DNA from: Bacillus sp. A301a_S52
GTDB lineage: Bacteria > Bacillota > Bacilli > Bacillales > Salisediminibacteriaceae
Reading direction: 5' to 3'
DNA length: 64,000 bases
NCBI GenBank assembly: GCA_024701455.1
Contig: JABXYP010000001.1
Span: 4,355,535 to 4,419,534, forward strand
This document shows, in pieces, positions 17,930-26,525 of the stretch (its first letter is position 1; each line of letters opens with the position of its first letter). The notes under the pieces are model-generated. The model saw nothing but the letters and a program-made list of their open reading frames with translations, had not been told where the DNA came from and did not search any database. A program made the position numbers and the translations under genes.

Positions 17930-18937
17930 TCAAATGGTAAATGGATTTTTCATGAAAGAGGGGTAGTCTTTTCTATTCTTTGGAATGAGAACAGGATTAA
18001 TTCTGAGGGATTCTAAATCTTTGAGGTATTTTTTATGTGTTTTTTCATGAAGGTCTTTTTTAGGAGCATCAATGCCTTTTTCGGAGATTTTCACGAGGAA
18101 TGCACGAAGTTTTTCTCTTTTCTTGCGAGTAAAGTGGCTGTTTTCAATGATTTTTTCTGCTTTCGTGATTTTATAATAATCACCTTTACCAATAATCGGA
18201 TAAATATGCTTTTTCATATATTCAAGGTACAGTTCATCTTTGAAATATTCTTTTAATTTTTTGGGTCTTCCTTTCCCCTTGTCTGACCTTGTCATACCAT
18301 TCAAATGATCATTTCTAAGCCTTAGTTCATAACGTATCACGTTTTTTTCATATACTTCCAATTTCTCATTCTTTGTTTCACGTTCTTCATTCTTGCTATA
18401 GATAATGAATTCAACACTTTTTGATTTATGATATTGCGAGGTTTCATATTTAAACGGATTATCATTTTCATCTTTACCCCACTTGATCTTTCCTTTAAAT
18501 CCGTACTTCTCGGTGTATTTTTCAAACAAGTGAAATATTAACTTTCGAAATGTTGGATTAGAAATTATAACATCGTAGCGGTAATCAATTCTGGTAAGCC
18601 TATGCTCGTTATAGTAGGAGGAATGACCAAAATTTCGAATTAGAAATTTACGTATATCAGCTTCAACATTATCGTATTCAACTTCTGTAAATTGACTTTT
18701 TCCGACAATTTTCAGTACATCAACTTTCACATGGAGATTCTAATTTCCATTGCCTTTGCATGATAGCCAAGTAATTGAGTATGCCGAAAACTCCTCATGC
18801 TTCTTCATTTCCAAATTTAATTGATTTACCGCTCCACCAAATTTTTTAAACTTATCGAGGTTTACCTTGTACTTAGAAAATAAACGTCTCACCTCTGTGT
18901 AATCAAGTGGAAATAACAGTTCAACTGTGTGTATCAA
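17930..18937 (-). pseudogene. Rolling-circle-type replication initiator-like gene with an in-frame TAG
   Basis: Two open stretches share one frame. The first (18937-18743, TTG start with AAGGAG upstream) encodes 65 residues beginning MIHTVELLFP. A single TAG at 18742-18740 is followed directly by the rest (about 270 residues, internal GTG at 18730). Read through, the product is about 335 residues. It resembles phage/plasmid gpII/RepX-like initiators in layout: an N-terminal strand pair, LTRIDYRYDV near one quarter, VIRYELRLRND mid-protein and a basic C-terminus. Family assignment is tentative because no catalytic Tyr motif could be fixed. One nonsense change would explain the split; suppression, reinitiation at GTG 18730 or a base-calling error remain possible. 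Confidence 0.5.
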
Positions 18938-19291
18938 CTTCTGTCAACTCCTTATGAAGTAATTACGGGATTGATAGATATTAGACCTATACTGCCTCCA
19001 CCCCTATAAATAACTTCCCGCCCCCGACTAATTTAAAAGACCCTCTATCACATTGAAATACTCTCAATGTGCCAATTAATTTTGAAAATGGTAAGGGATC
19101 TTTAAGTCATTATTGGAAGGGTATGTGTAGTAGGGGTTATATATCTCATCCGTACAAAGATTGTATTCATTACACACATAGAAATAAAGGAAATATATGC
19201 TCTATACTGTTTTAGTCTCCTTACAGCACCTTTACAACTATAATTTGAAAAGTAGGCATAAAAAAACAAGACAACTACAAAAGTCACCTTG
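18938..19291. other. 354-bp gap between the XRE regulator and the Rep-like gene
   Basis: No supported gene; a 77-codon minus-strand frame across 19102-19335 is an alternative reading of the regulator end. The stretch includes a G/C-rich patch (19000-19030, CCTCCACCCC and CCCGCCCCCG) standing out from AT-rich surroundings. A replication origin for the Rep-like gene could lie here, but no convincing nick-site hairpin was identified. Confidence 0.4.
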
Positions 19292-19894
19292 TTAATCGAC
19301 AATATCAATGTCCCAATCTTCATCTCTGTCGCCAAGTTCTCTTCTCTCTTTCTCTGAGTATAGGGATCGTTTACCTTTGGTTAGATTACGTATTACAGAT
19401 TCTATTTTATGTATGTCAAAAACTTTTTGACTAATTGCCTCAATAATAACTGCATCCATTTCAGATTCTTTAAAACCCATACTATTTTTCCTCAGTAGAA
19501 GCTCAGTTTCTTTCTCACTTAATTGTAATGATAACGCAATACGAAAAACAGTCTCTACATCATTTGGTCTTCTTGTCCCTTTTATATATTTGTTAATATT
19601 TGTTTCGTTTATTTCACTTAACATAGCCAATTTCGCCTGTGAAATACCTCTCTCTTTTATCAAACTATATAAATACTTATGAAAGTCTTCTTTATCGTCT
19701 AAATTTTTCTTTTTTACTGCTTTTTCAAATCGACTATAACTGCTTCTGGAAAAAGTATGACCAAAAAAGAACTCTTCCTCTTTTTCTTCACTTTGCTCAA
19801 TCTCTTCAAATAGTCGAGTCAAAATTAAACCAAACCTTTTACTGTCAATAAGTGCCTTTGCCTTATCAAATAATTTCCTTACATCACTATCCAA
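19292..19894 (-). CDS. XRE-family transcriptional regulator
   Basis: A 200-residue protein. The acidic N-terminal helical region (about 1-70, Glu-rich SEEKEEEFF) is followed by a Cro/CI-type helix-turn-helix at about 85-150: LIKERGISQAKLAML, INETNINKYIKGTRRPN and VFRIALSLQLSEKE. The C-terminal tail is highly charged. It faces away from the recombinase operon across a 390-bp gap and is a good candidate for controlling recombinase expression, by position only. Confidence 0.75.
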   Translation of the reverse strand: MDSDVRKLFDKAKALIDSKRFGLILTRLFEEIEQSEEKEEEFFFGHTFSRSSYSRFEKAVKKKNLDDKEDFHKYLYSLIKERGISQAKLAMLSEINETNINKYIKGTRRPNDVETVFRIALSLQLSEKETELLLRKNSMGFKESEMDAVIIEAISQKVFDIHKIESVIRNLTKGKRSLYSEKERRELGDRDEDWDIDIVD

Positions 19895-20284
19895 TTCTAC
19901 TCACCTCTTAAAACCTGACATTTTGTCAATAATTCTAACTGTCTTTCTTGCTATACTTACATCGTGACCAACTATAAGTCATTAAATACAACCATAGTAA
20001 ACTTTCATAACAATATTTTTTGTTGGTAAAGCAAGAGACAGCCCCCCTACTTTTCTTGAATATACTTCCTCCTTTTACAGCCCGTTACGAACACTCATTC
20101 CTATAGAACTCTTGCTGTATAGACTTTTATTCAAAATGTCTTATACTACAATTATAAAAATGGTAGTATAACTTCTTTTAAGCCAACCGCAACTATAATA
20201 TCATCTTGATAATGAACCCATTTCATTTCCACAACAATCATAATTAACACCCCTCGATAATACACCTCGAAAGGACTGCTTAGC
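19895..20284. other. Divergent control region before the recombinase genes
   Basis: 390 bp without a supported gene, between the minus-strand XRE regulator and the plus-strand small gene plus recombinase. It must hold promoters for both. No clean dyad operator or consensus promoter pair was identified by eye. Confidence 0.4.
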
Positions 20285-20461
20285 ATGAAAACACAAAAAA
20301 CTCTTATAATCGATCCCACAAAATATTACGACAGTATCATCTTTAAAGAAAGAGATACCGAAAAGATAAAGGCTAATGACTTTTTAAATGAACTTATGGA
20401 TATGGCATTCAAAGTCCAACAAAATAACCAAACTCAGAAGCCTATCAAGGAGGCTAATTGA
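20285..20461 (+). CDS. Small protein translationally linked to the first recombinase
   Basis: A 58-residue frame beginning MKTQKTLIIDPTKYYD and ending KPIKEAN. Its last codons contain the AAGGAGG ribosome site of the recombinase, whose ATG begins one base after this stop. The preceding CGAAAGGA gives it a ribosome site of its own. It is charged and probably helical (KERDTEKIKANDFLNELMDMAF), with no membrane segment and no family known to me. The tight link suggests a recombinase partner or control peptide. Confidence 0.6.
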   Translation: MKTQKTLIIDPTKYYDSIIFKERDTEKIKANDFLNELMDMAFKVQQNNQTQKPIKEAN

Positions 20462-20462
20462 C

Positions 20463-21947
20463 ATGGAGAATAAGAAAAAAATTGCTGTTGGATATATTCG
20501 TGTAAGTACAGAGGAACAAACGGTAAATTTTTCACTGGAATACCAAGAAGAACACATTAGAAGCTACTGCGAAGAAAAGGATCTGGAATTAAAGCATATT
20601 TACAATGAAGGGTACGGATCAGGTACAAGTGTAGAAGAAAGAGAAGAGTTTCTATCTATGATGGCAGAATGTTTAGGAGAAAATAATGAGATAGAATACG
20701 TAGTTGTTTTAGCAGATCATAGATTTGCACGCAATCACTCGGATGCGGTTAATTTAGTAGAAAGAATGATAAAAAACGGGACAAACCTAATCTGTATAGC
20801 TGATAGGATTAACACAAAAAATAGGTCAGACTACGATTATTTTAAAAATAAATCTATTCATTCCGAACGTCATCGTGATGAAATCTTATTTAATTGCATG
20901 TATGGTATGCGTCAAAGAGCAAAAAATGGATTATACAATGGCGGAAGAACCACTGGCTATACAACAACTTCCAAAGGACTCATTATTGATCCCGATAGTT
21001 CAGAGGTGGTAAAACTAATTTTCGAAAAATATGTTGAAGAAAATTGGGGATATAGAAAAATAGCTCAATATCTTAATACAAATCATTACAAGACGATCAA
21101 TAATGGTGAATTTGACATTAACGCAGTAAAAACCATACTCTCTAACTTCATGTATATTGGTTATATCCGATTTGAAGGCAAATTGTTTGAAGGTCAACAT
21201 GAAGCTATTATTGATATAGAACTTTGGGAGAAAGCTCAAAAATCGTTAAAGTTAAGAAGCTATATTCCAGAAAAAGTCCACCATGGTTCATATTTTCTTA
21301 CTGGACTTCTTAAATGTCCTCAATGCAATGATTCAATGGTTCACCACGTTAGTAGCTGTCGCAAATACCGCTACTACAAGTGTCTTAATAACAAAAACGG
21401 AAAAAGCTGTAAAGCAAATTCTGTCCGCAAATCCTATGCAGAAGAATATATCCTTTCTCATATTACTTCCCTTGTTACTTCCTCTCATATTCAAGAAATC
21501 CTACACCATAAAGTATCCCAAAGAATTTCCGAAGATATTAATGATTTATCTACCAAGTTGAAACGTTTGAATAAAGACCTGACAAAAATCAGTAAAAAGA
21601 TCGATAAGACCTACGAGATTTTTTACAAATCAAATGACGATATTCATTTAAAACAAATTGATCGGCTTAACAAAGAAGCTCACATATTGTCCGAGAAAAT
21701 CAATCATTCAAATGAAGAATATGATCAACTTATGCAAACCAATTCTTCACATATTGTTGATAACCTACTTTTTAACTTTAAACACCATTTCCTTTCACTT
21801 GAAGATACAGACAAAAGACGCTTCCTTAAAAAAACCATGAAAGAAATACACGTTAATGACGGAAAGAATATCAGCCAACGAACAATAAAGGAAATCATTT
21901 ATAACGTTGACATTGAAAACTTATCCATGCTACTACAAACTGTATAG
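20463..21947 (+). CDS. Large serine recombinase (Ccr-like), intact
   Basis: 494 residues from the ATG at 20463, chosen for AAGGAGG upstream. The N-terminal resolvase domain has catalytic Ser15 in YIRVSTEEQ, Arg60, and the Arg pair R87/R90 in DHRFAR. The segment before the long helix is atypical: KNRSDYDYFKNKSIHSER replaces the usual TPTGR...AEFER. The Recombinase domain (about 165-265) is followed by a zinc ribbon (C285, C288, C307, C316) and a coiled coil (about 355-440) that in this class governs synapsis. Such enzymes insert and excise large elements at att sites. It stands beside rlmH next to a second recombinase, as ccrA/ccrB do in SCC elements. Confidence 0.9.
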   Translation: MENKKKIAVGYIRVSTEEQTVNFSLEYQEEHIRSYCEEKDLELKHIYNEGYGSGTSVEEREEFLSMMAECLGENNEIEYVVVLADHRFARNHSDAVNLVERMIKNGTNLICIADRINTKNRSDYDYFKNKSIHSERHRDEILFNCMYGMRQRAKNGLYNGGRTTGYTTTSKGLIIDPDSSEVVKLIFEKYVEENWGYRKIAQYLNTNHYKTINNGEFDINAVKTILSNFMYIGYIRFEGKLFEGQHEAIIDIELWEKAQKSLKLRSYIPEKVHHGSYFLTGLLKCPQCNDSMVHHVSSCRKYRYYKCLNNKNGKSCKANSVRKSYAEEYILSHITSLVTSSHIQEILHHKVSQRISEDINDLSTKLKRLNKDLTKISKKIDKTYEIFYKSNDDIHLKQIDRLNKEAHILSEKINHSNEEYDQLMQTNSSHIVDNLLFNFKHHFLSLEDTDKRRFLKKTMKEIHVNDGKNISQRTIKEIIYNVDIENLSMLLQTV

Positions 21948-21953
21948 TATTTA

Positions 21954-21983
21954 AGAGAAAGGGAACACCCTTTCTCTTTTTTG
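21954..21983 (+). terminator. Terminator between the two recombinase genes
   Basis: AGAGAAAGGG (21954-21963), loop AACA, CCCTTTCTCT (21968-21977), then a T run. It lies 7 bases after the first recombinase stop, so the second recombinase may depend on readthrough or its own promoter. Confidence 0.85.
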
Positions 21984-23661
21984 TGTTTCATATTAAACTA
22001 ACAAAGAAGGGGGATTTTTAATGAATGTAATAAAACGTGTTGCAATTTACTGTAGGGTATCAACCGAGGAGCAAGCAAGTGAGGGATACAGTATTTCTGC
22101 CCAATTACAGACCTTACGTCAGTACACACAAATTTATGGGTGGGAAATAGCAGAAGAGTATGTTGATGAAGGGATCTCTGGTAAGAACATTAGCGGTCGC
22201 CGCTATGCAACGACTTGTAGCAGATGTTGAAAAGGACATATTCCAAGCTGTCCTTGTTTGGAGGATTTCACGCCTTTCACGAAATATGTTAGACACCCTT
22301 ACTCTGTTAGATAAATTTGAGGATTACGGTGTAAAATTCATTTCCTATTCGGAAAACTTCGATACGGGAAGCCCAATTGGTCGATTGGTCGTTCAACTAA
22401 TGGCATCCATCGCCGAGATGGAGCGAAATACGCTATCCGAAAACGTCAAACTTGGAATGAAACAAAGGGCATTAGAAGGCTCTTGGAATGGTGGAGTTGT
22501 ATTTGGCTATGACACTATTGAAAAAGAGCTTGTAATTAACAAAGAAGAAGCAGAAGTAGTGAAACTAATCTTTCAATTGTATTCCAACGGGAAAGGTTTA
22601 AAAGCAGTTGCTAATCACTTAAATAAAGCAGGGTATAGAACCAAACGCAATCGTCACTTCTCCATCAACGGTGTAGCAACAATCTTAGACAATGTTATCT
22701 ATAACGGTAAAATTAGTTGGTTAAAGATTGAAAATTGGGATACGAAACGACGAAGAGGTAAAATCCTAATCCTATTCTTGTTGATGGACAGCATGAAGGC
22801 ATTATACCAGATGAATTGTGGAGTATTGTTCAAGCAAGGAGAAAGAGCAAATCATTTAAACAGCGTCAATCAAATGAACCTTTTTTGCTTAGCAGTCTTT
22901 TGCGTTGCCCTGATTGTGGTCAAGGTATGGTTCCTTCTATTACTACATATACACGTAAAGATGGAACAAAGCGAAAGCACCGATATTATGTTTGCGGTAA
23001 TTTCCATAATAAAGGTTCCTCTGCATGTAAAGCAAACTCAATAAAGGCATTTGAAGCGGAAGAAATAGTCATCAAAAGAATTGGTACTTTTGTTTCTAAT
23101 AAGAAGTGTTTTTTCAAAAGATTACAGGAGCTTAATTCTATTTCCGTTGATTCGTTAAGTAACCTCAAACAAGAATTGGAACAAGTTGATATTCGAATCG
23201 ATGAAATAAACCAGTTACAGGAAAGATATATGGAGGCATTTGAAAAGAACACCTTGCCTATTTCTATTCTACAAGAAAGACTACAGAAGGTTTCTAAAGA
23301 AAAGGGAGACTTAGAGCAGAGGAAAAAAGAGATTACAGCACAATTAGACTCAACTGACACAAAAATAATACAACCTGAGCTGATTGAAATGATCTTGTCA
23401 CAGTTCCTTTCCGTTTATGAGACTTCTTCAAGAGAAAATCAAAAACATTTGCTCCAACTTCTTATTAATAAAATTACGATTAAGCAATCAATGGAACGCT
23501 CACGATCAATTAATAAGATTGAACTCGATTTTGATTTCACAGAGATCAATATATCTAAGACCTTTACACTTATCCACATGTTGTATCGAGAAACGGATAA
23601 TGAGGCTGATTATTTACAACCAATACCCGCTTCCGACAACAAAATACCACCTTATTTACAA

Positions 23662-23674
23662 CTTTTTTTGCCTC
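23662..23674 (-). repeat. Right terminal inverted repeat of cassette I
   Basis: CTTTTTTTGCCTC is the exact reverse complement of 8011-8023. Its last base is the final base of the rlmH stop codon complement, so the repeat abuts rlmH. Confidence 0.7.
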
Positions 23675-23700
23675 TATTTATGATACGGTTCCCCACTATT
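23674..23700 (-). other. Attachment site in the 3' end of rlmH (site 3)
   Basis: The core TGATACGGTT at 23681-23690 encodes, on the minus strand, the last rlmH codons GGG-GAA-CCG-TAT-CAT-AAA-TAG (GEPYHK-stop). The same protein-coding end recurs at sites 1 and 2. In staphylococci the SCC target is also these final rlmH codons. Confidence 0.85.
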
Positions 23701-24153
23701 AATCCTAAACGCACGATAAATCTGCTCGACGAGGATCAAGCGCATGAGCTGGTGTGGGAAGGTCATGCTTGAGAAAGAAAGCTGGGCATCGGCCCGCTGG
23801 AGCACAGCGTCGCTTAGACCGACGGAGCCGCCGATTATGAAGGCGATTTTACTTTTGCCGTATGTGGCGAGCTTGTCCATTTCTTTTGCCAGTTTTTCCG
23901 AGGACCATGATTGACCTTCAATGGCCAGGGCGATGACGTATGTATCTTGTTTGATTTTGGCTAGTATCCGTTCGCCTTCTTTATTTTTCACTTGGCGAAT
24001 GTCACCGTCACTCATATTATCAGGTGCCTTTTCATCGGCTACCTCGATGATTTGCACGTTAGCATAGGCCCCTAATCGTTTTTCGTATTCGCTAATGCCT
24101 TGCTTTAAGTATTTTTCTTTTAATTTACCCACAGATATGATAGAAATGTTCAC
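23674..24153 (-). CDS. rlmH: 23S rRNA (pseudouridine-1915-N3)-methyltransferase RlmH
   Basis: 159 residues from a GTG at 24153 (AAAGGGG upstream), exactly the usual length; the frame stays open 20 codons upstream without support. A SPOUT/alpha-beta-knot enzyme that uses AdoMet to methylate pseudouridine 1915 in helix 69 of 23S rRNA. Seen: [18 protein letters not shown] at the N-terminus, the [11 protein letters not shown]doMet loop, [24 protein letters not shown], and the conserved C-terminal YHK. Its 3' end is the cassette insertion site, yet the coding sequence is complete, as in SCC-bearing staphylococci. Confidence 0.97.
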   Translation of the reverse strand: MNISIISVGKLKEKYLKQGISEYEKRLGAYANVQIIEVADEKAPDNMSDGDIRQVKNKEGERILAKIKQDTYVIALAIEGQSWSSEKLAKEMDKLATYGKSKIAFIIGGSVGLSDAVLQRADAQLSFSSMTFPHQLMRLILVEQIYRAFRINSGEPYHK

Positions 24154-24756
24154 AGTTATCCCCTTTCTGCACACCTTATCCACAAAAGTTATCCACATAT
24201 ACACAGATAACAACTAAAAACTCACTATTATCAACTATAGTGAACAGGTTGTCTGTGGATAATCCACTTAAAGACATCGTTATATTCGCTACCCTCTCTA
24301 AAATAGCCCTTTATAAACCAATCGTTCAATATTATTATCACGTCATGCCGCAAATATATCACTCACAGCTCTTCCATGTTAAAATCCTTATGGCCCCCGC
24401 TCGAATGGACAACTTTAATCAGTATGACTTCTATAACATTACCTCTTTCGCACATAACTATATTAAAAAAGCTCTCATTATAATCCTAAACTCACGTTTC
24501 CCCCATGACCCTTTTAATCACATACTGTTTTAGGAGAATTTTATCATAGCTCACACTTATGTATATTACCGAGGCGGCCAGCACAAGAATGCGTCACCTC
24601 ATCGTTCGTTCAATCGTTCACTTACTTACACGAAATGGCCATCTTTGCCTCAAAAAACGAGTTGATGTTTTAAATAACGCACAGTTGTGGATAAGTGTGT
24701 GAGTAACTCTGTTTATTCACACGTTTTCCACAGTCGTTATGCACATTTCACTTATG
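24154..24756. promoter_or_regulatory. DnaA-box-rich intergenic region upstream of rlmH
   Basis: Perfect TTATCCACA boxes lie at 24176-24184 and 24189-24197, and perfect inverse TGTGGATAA boxes at 24254-24262 and 24686-24694. A further box is at 25003-25011, upstream of the next small gene. A 97-codon plus-strand frame (24240-24533) lacks a ribosome site and is discounted. The cluster could titrate DnaA or let DnaA control rlmH; either is inference. Confidence 0.6.
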
Positions 24757-24927
24757 TTATGAAGTCATTGGCGTGATTTTATAGTATGCTTCACTATGAC
24801 ATATGAAGCATTTTTGTAATGATGATTTTTCCATTGAAATCCTTTCAAATTTCGGCGGTAAGCCCTCGTCTGATAAGGATTCTTCTAACCCTTCGTTTAC
24901 GTGCTCTTCACAGCAGTAAATCTCCAT
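24757..24927 (-). CDS. CxxH/CxxC small protein (YyzF-like)
   Basis: 56 residues from the ATG at 24927, chosen because AGAGGTG precedes it. It shows a CxxH pattern near the N-terminus (MEIYCCEEHVNEGLEE) and a CxxC pattern near the C-terminus (CFICHSEAYYKI), the two halves of a likely metal site. The family is small, of unknown function, and found next to rlmH and the htrA-type protease in Bacillus, as here. Confidence 0.85.
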   Translation of the reverse strand: MEIYCCEEHVNEGLEESLSDEGLPPKFERISMEKSSLQKCFICHSEAYYKITPMTS

Positions 24928-25002
24928 ATTCTCACCTCTTTTTCCATAGGTCTTTCTACCATAATATAAATACGAACAACAGTTTTCCACTTGACACGAC
25001 AG

Positions 25003-25011
25003 TTATCCACA
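25003..25011 (+). promoter_or_regulatory. DnaA box upstream of the CxxH/CxxC gene
   Basis: An exact TTATCCACA, in the gap between the CxxH/CxxC gene and htrA. It extends the box cluster at 24176-24694. Confidence 0.5.
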
Positions 25012-25224
25012 CCCCTCTGTGTATAACTGAATTGAAAGGTGTCTTTATGTGTCATTATTTATCATAACATACTCGTTCCCGCTAATTGTTTCCTAATTAA
25101 TGCTCAGTACAAGTTTTGGCTCACACATCCGACTTATGGTGTTAGAAAAATAATGAAAAGTGTTATCCTTAAACTCTCCACTGCCAAACGACATCCTTAA
25201 AGAGCAACCAAACCTCACAAAAAC

Positions 25225-25270
25225 TAAAAAAGATTGGCCGCATAAGAAGTGCTTACGGGGCCAATCCTTT
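25225..25270 (-). terminator. Terminator of the wal-htrA transcription unit
   Basis: GATTGGCC (25232-25239) pairs with GGCCAATC (25259-25266). Read on the minus strand the stem is followed by a T run (TTTTTTAG). It lies 8 bases past the protease stop. Confidence 0.85.
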
Positions 25271-25277
25271 TATCGTA

Positions 25278-26525
25278 TTAAAAGACTTGCTTATCTAACG
25301 TCAATTCAACGGTTTGTTCTTCACCGTCACGATAGAAAGTCACCGTGATCGTGTCACCAATGTTCACATCTTTATATAAGAAGCTTCGTAAGTCATGTGA
25401 ATCGGTAATGTCTGTGTCATCGAGCGCTGTAATGACGTCCCCTTCTTCAAGACCAGCTTCAGCGGCAGGTGTATCAGCTTCAACCGCTTCTACGTACACA
25501 CCACCCTTAACTTCTTCAGGTAAGCCAAGCGTGTCTTGCCAATGGAAGCTTGGAATCTCTTGAAGTGATCTCAGGGCAATACCCATCTGTGGACGTTGAA
25601 CTTCACCGTATTGTTCAAGGTCTTCAATGACTGGCATGGCCACAGCTGTTGGTATAGCAAAGCCAATGCCTTCAACTGCGGATTGGGCGATTTTCATCGA
25701 ATTAATTCCGATCACGTCGCCTTGAATGTTCAATAAGGCGCCACCGCTGTTCCCTGGATTAATAGCGGCATCCGTTTGCAGCACTTCCGAGTTCCAATCA
25801 GGTTGTCCATTACCCGTTAAATCCACTGGAAGGCTACGTTCTACCGCACTAATAATCCCGAGAGTGACAGTTCCTTCAAAAGTAAGAGGGTTACCGATAG
25901 CGATAGCAGGTTCTCCTGACTGAAGGCTTTCAGAATCACCGAACTCAGCAACCGTTTCGATGCCTTCAGAGTCAATCGTTAAGACGGCTAAATCTGTTAA
26001 TAAATCTTCACCGACGAGCTCAGCTGGTACACGTGAACCATCTCCTAGTGTCACATCAATGTCGCTTGAACCCTGACTTGCTCCGTTAATAACGTGTTGG
26101 TTGGTAACAATAAACGCATAGTCACCCTCGACCTTATAAATGACACCTGATCCCGTGCCTTCTGATTCACTATCTTCTGCGTCAAACAAACCAGAAGATT
26201 GCTGCATATTGACTACCCCTACGACAGCATCAGACACGCGATCTACCGCTTCTATCACTTCCGAGGTGGTCTCTAAGCTTAATGTTTCTACTGCTTCCAT
26301 ATCCACCCCACTAGAGACAGCCTCATCATTATCAGTAGATGACACATTTTTCGGTGTCACTTCATACGGTAGTACGCCATTGTTTGCAAGTACTGGGATG
26401 GAGAACACCACAATCAATGCTCCTAAAACTGCGCCGACAAATCCATAAAGTCCAGAACGCTTCTTTCCTTTTTGAGTAGGTTTTTGATCGTCTGGTTGTG
26501 ACGTATGATCATCATAGTATCCCAT
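25278..26525 (-). CDS. HtrA/DegP-like membrane-anchored serine protease with PDZ domain (YyxA/HtrC-like)
   Basis: 415 residues. A cytoplasmic N-terminus, one membrane helix (about 28-47), then an extracellular trypsin-like domain with the catalytic triad H144 (TNQHV), D178 (LLTDLAV) and S260 (NPGNSGG). A PDZ domain spans about 315-405 (GVYVEAVEADTPAAEAGLEEGD). It degrades or refolds damaged exported proteins. The exposed part is markedly acidic, which would suit a saline habitat. GGGGG precedes the ATG at 26525. It lies at the end of the wal gene group, where Bacillus yyxA sits. Confidence 0.95.
   Translation of the reverse strand: MGYYDDHTSQPDDQKPTQKGKKRSGLYGFVGAVLGALIVVFSIPVLANNGVLPYEVTPKNVSSTDNDEAVSSGVDMEAVETLSLETTSEVIEAVDRVSDAVVGVVNMQQSSGLFDAEDSESEGTGSGVIYKVEGDYAFIVTNQHVINGASQGSSDIDVTLGDGSRVPAELVGEDLLTDLAVLTIDSEGIETVAEFGDSESLQSGEPAIAIGNPLTFEGTVTLGIISAVERSLPVDLTGNGQPDWNSEVLQTDAAINPGNSGGALLNIQGDVIGINSMKIAQSAVEGIGFAIPTAVAMPVIEDLEQYGEVQRPQMGIALRSLQEIPSFHWQDTLGLPEEVKGGVYVEAVEADTPAAEAGLEEGDVITALDDTDITDSHDLRSFLYKDVNIGDTITVTFYRDGEEQTVELTLDKQVF

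Larger units (their letters stand above)
7985..23690. mobile_element. SCC-like element inserted at the 3' end of rlmH (cassette I)
   Basis: About 15.7 kb are bounded by direct-repeat attachment sites (cores at 7985-7994 and 23681-23690) and by 13-bp perfect inverted repeats just inside (8011-8023 and 23662-23674). Cargo: a tail-anchored unknown protein, RhuM, small regulators, hsdR-hsdM-hsdS, a Rep-like pseudogene, an XRE regulator and a large-serine-recombinase pair abutting rlmH. Staphylococcal SCC elements likewise enter the rlmH 3' end by paired serine recombinases and may carry type I restriction systems. Calling this SCC-like rests on target and layout, not on measured homology of the recombinases to CcrA/CcrB. 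Confidence 0.8.
22021..23772 (+). pseudogene. Second large serine recombinase, broken by two frameshifts
   Basis: The ATG at 22021 follows a G-rich AAGAAGGGGG ribosome site. The first frame ends after GISGKNISGR. The continuation (AMQRLVADVEKDIFQAV, RISRLSRN, IGRLVVQLMASIAEMER) is one frame over from about 22203. The original frame resumes at about 22756, where GGTAAAATCC appears to lack one A. The restored protein, about 583 residues, has catalytic Ser in YCRVSTEEQ, SRLSR, a recombinase domain, a CPDCGQGM zinc ribbon and a coiled coil. It is more canonical than its neighbour. The frame runs across the attachment site and ends 99 bases inside antisense rlmH. Either a decayed gene or sequencing errors in short repeats. 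Confidence 0.85.

Noticed and set aside
19102..19335. 77-codon minus-strand frame after the XRE regulator
   Set aside because: Overlaps the regulator C-terminus in another frame and has no start signal.
24240..24533. 97-codon plus-strand frame upstream of rlmH
   Set aside because: Begins within a DnaA box cluster, lacks a ribosome site and shows no family pattern.
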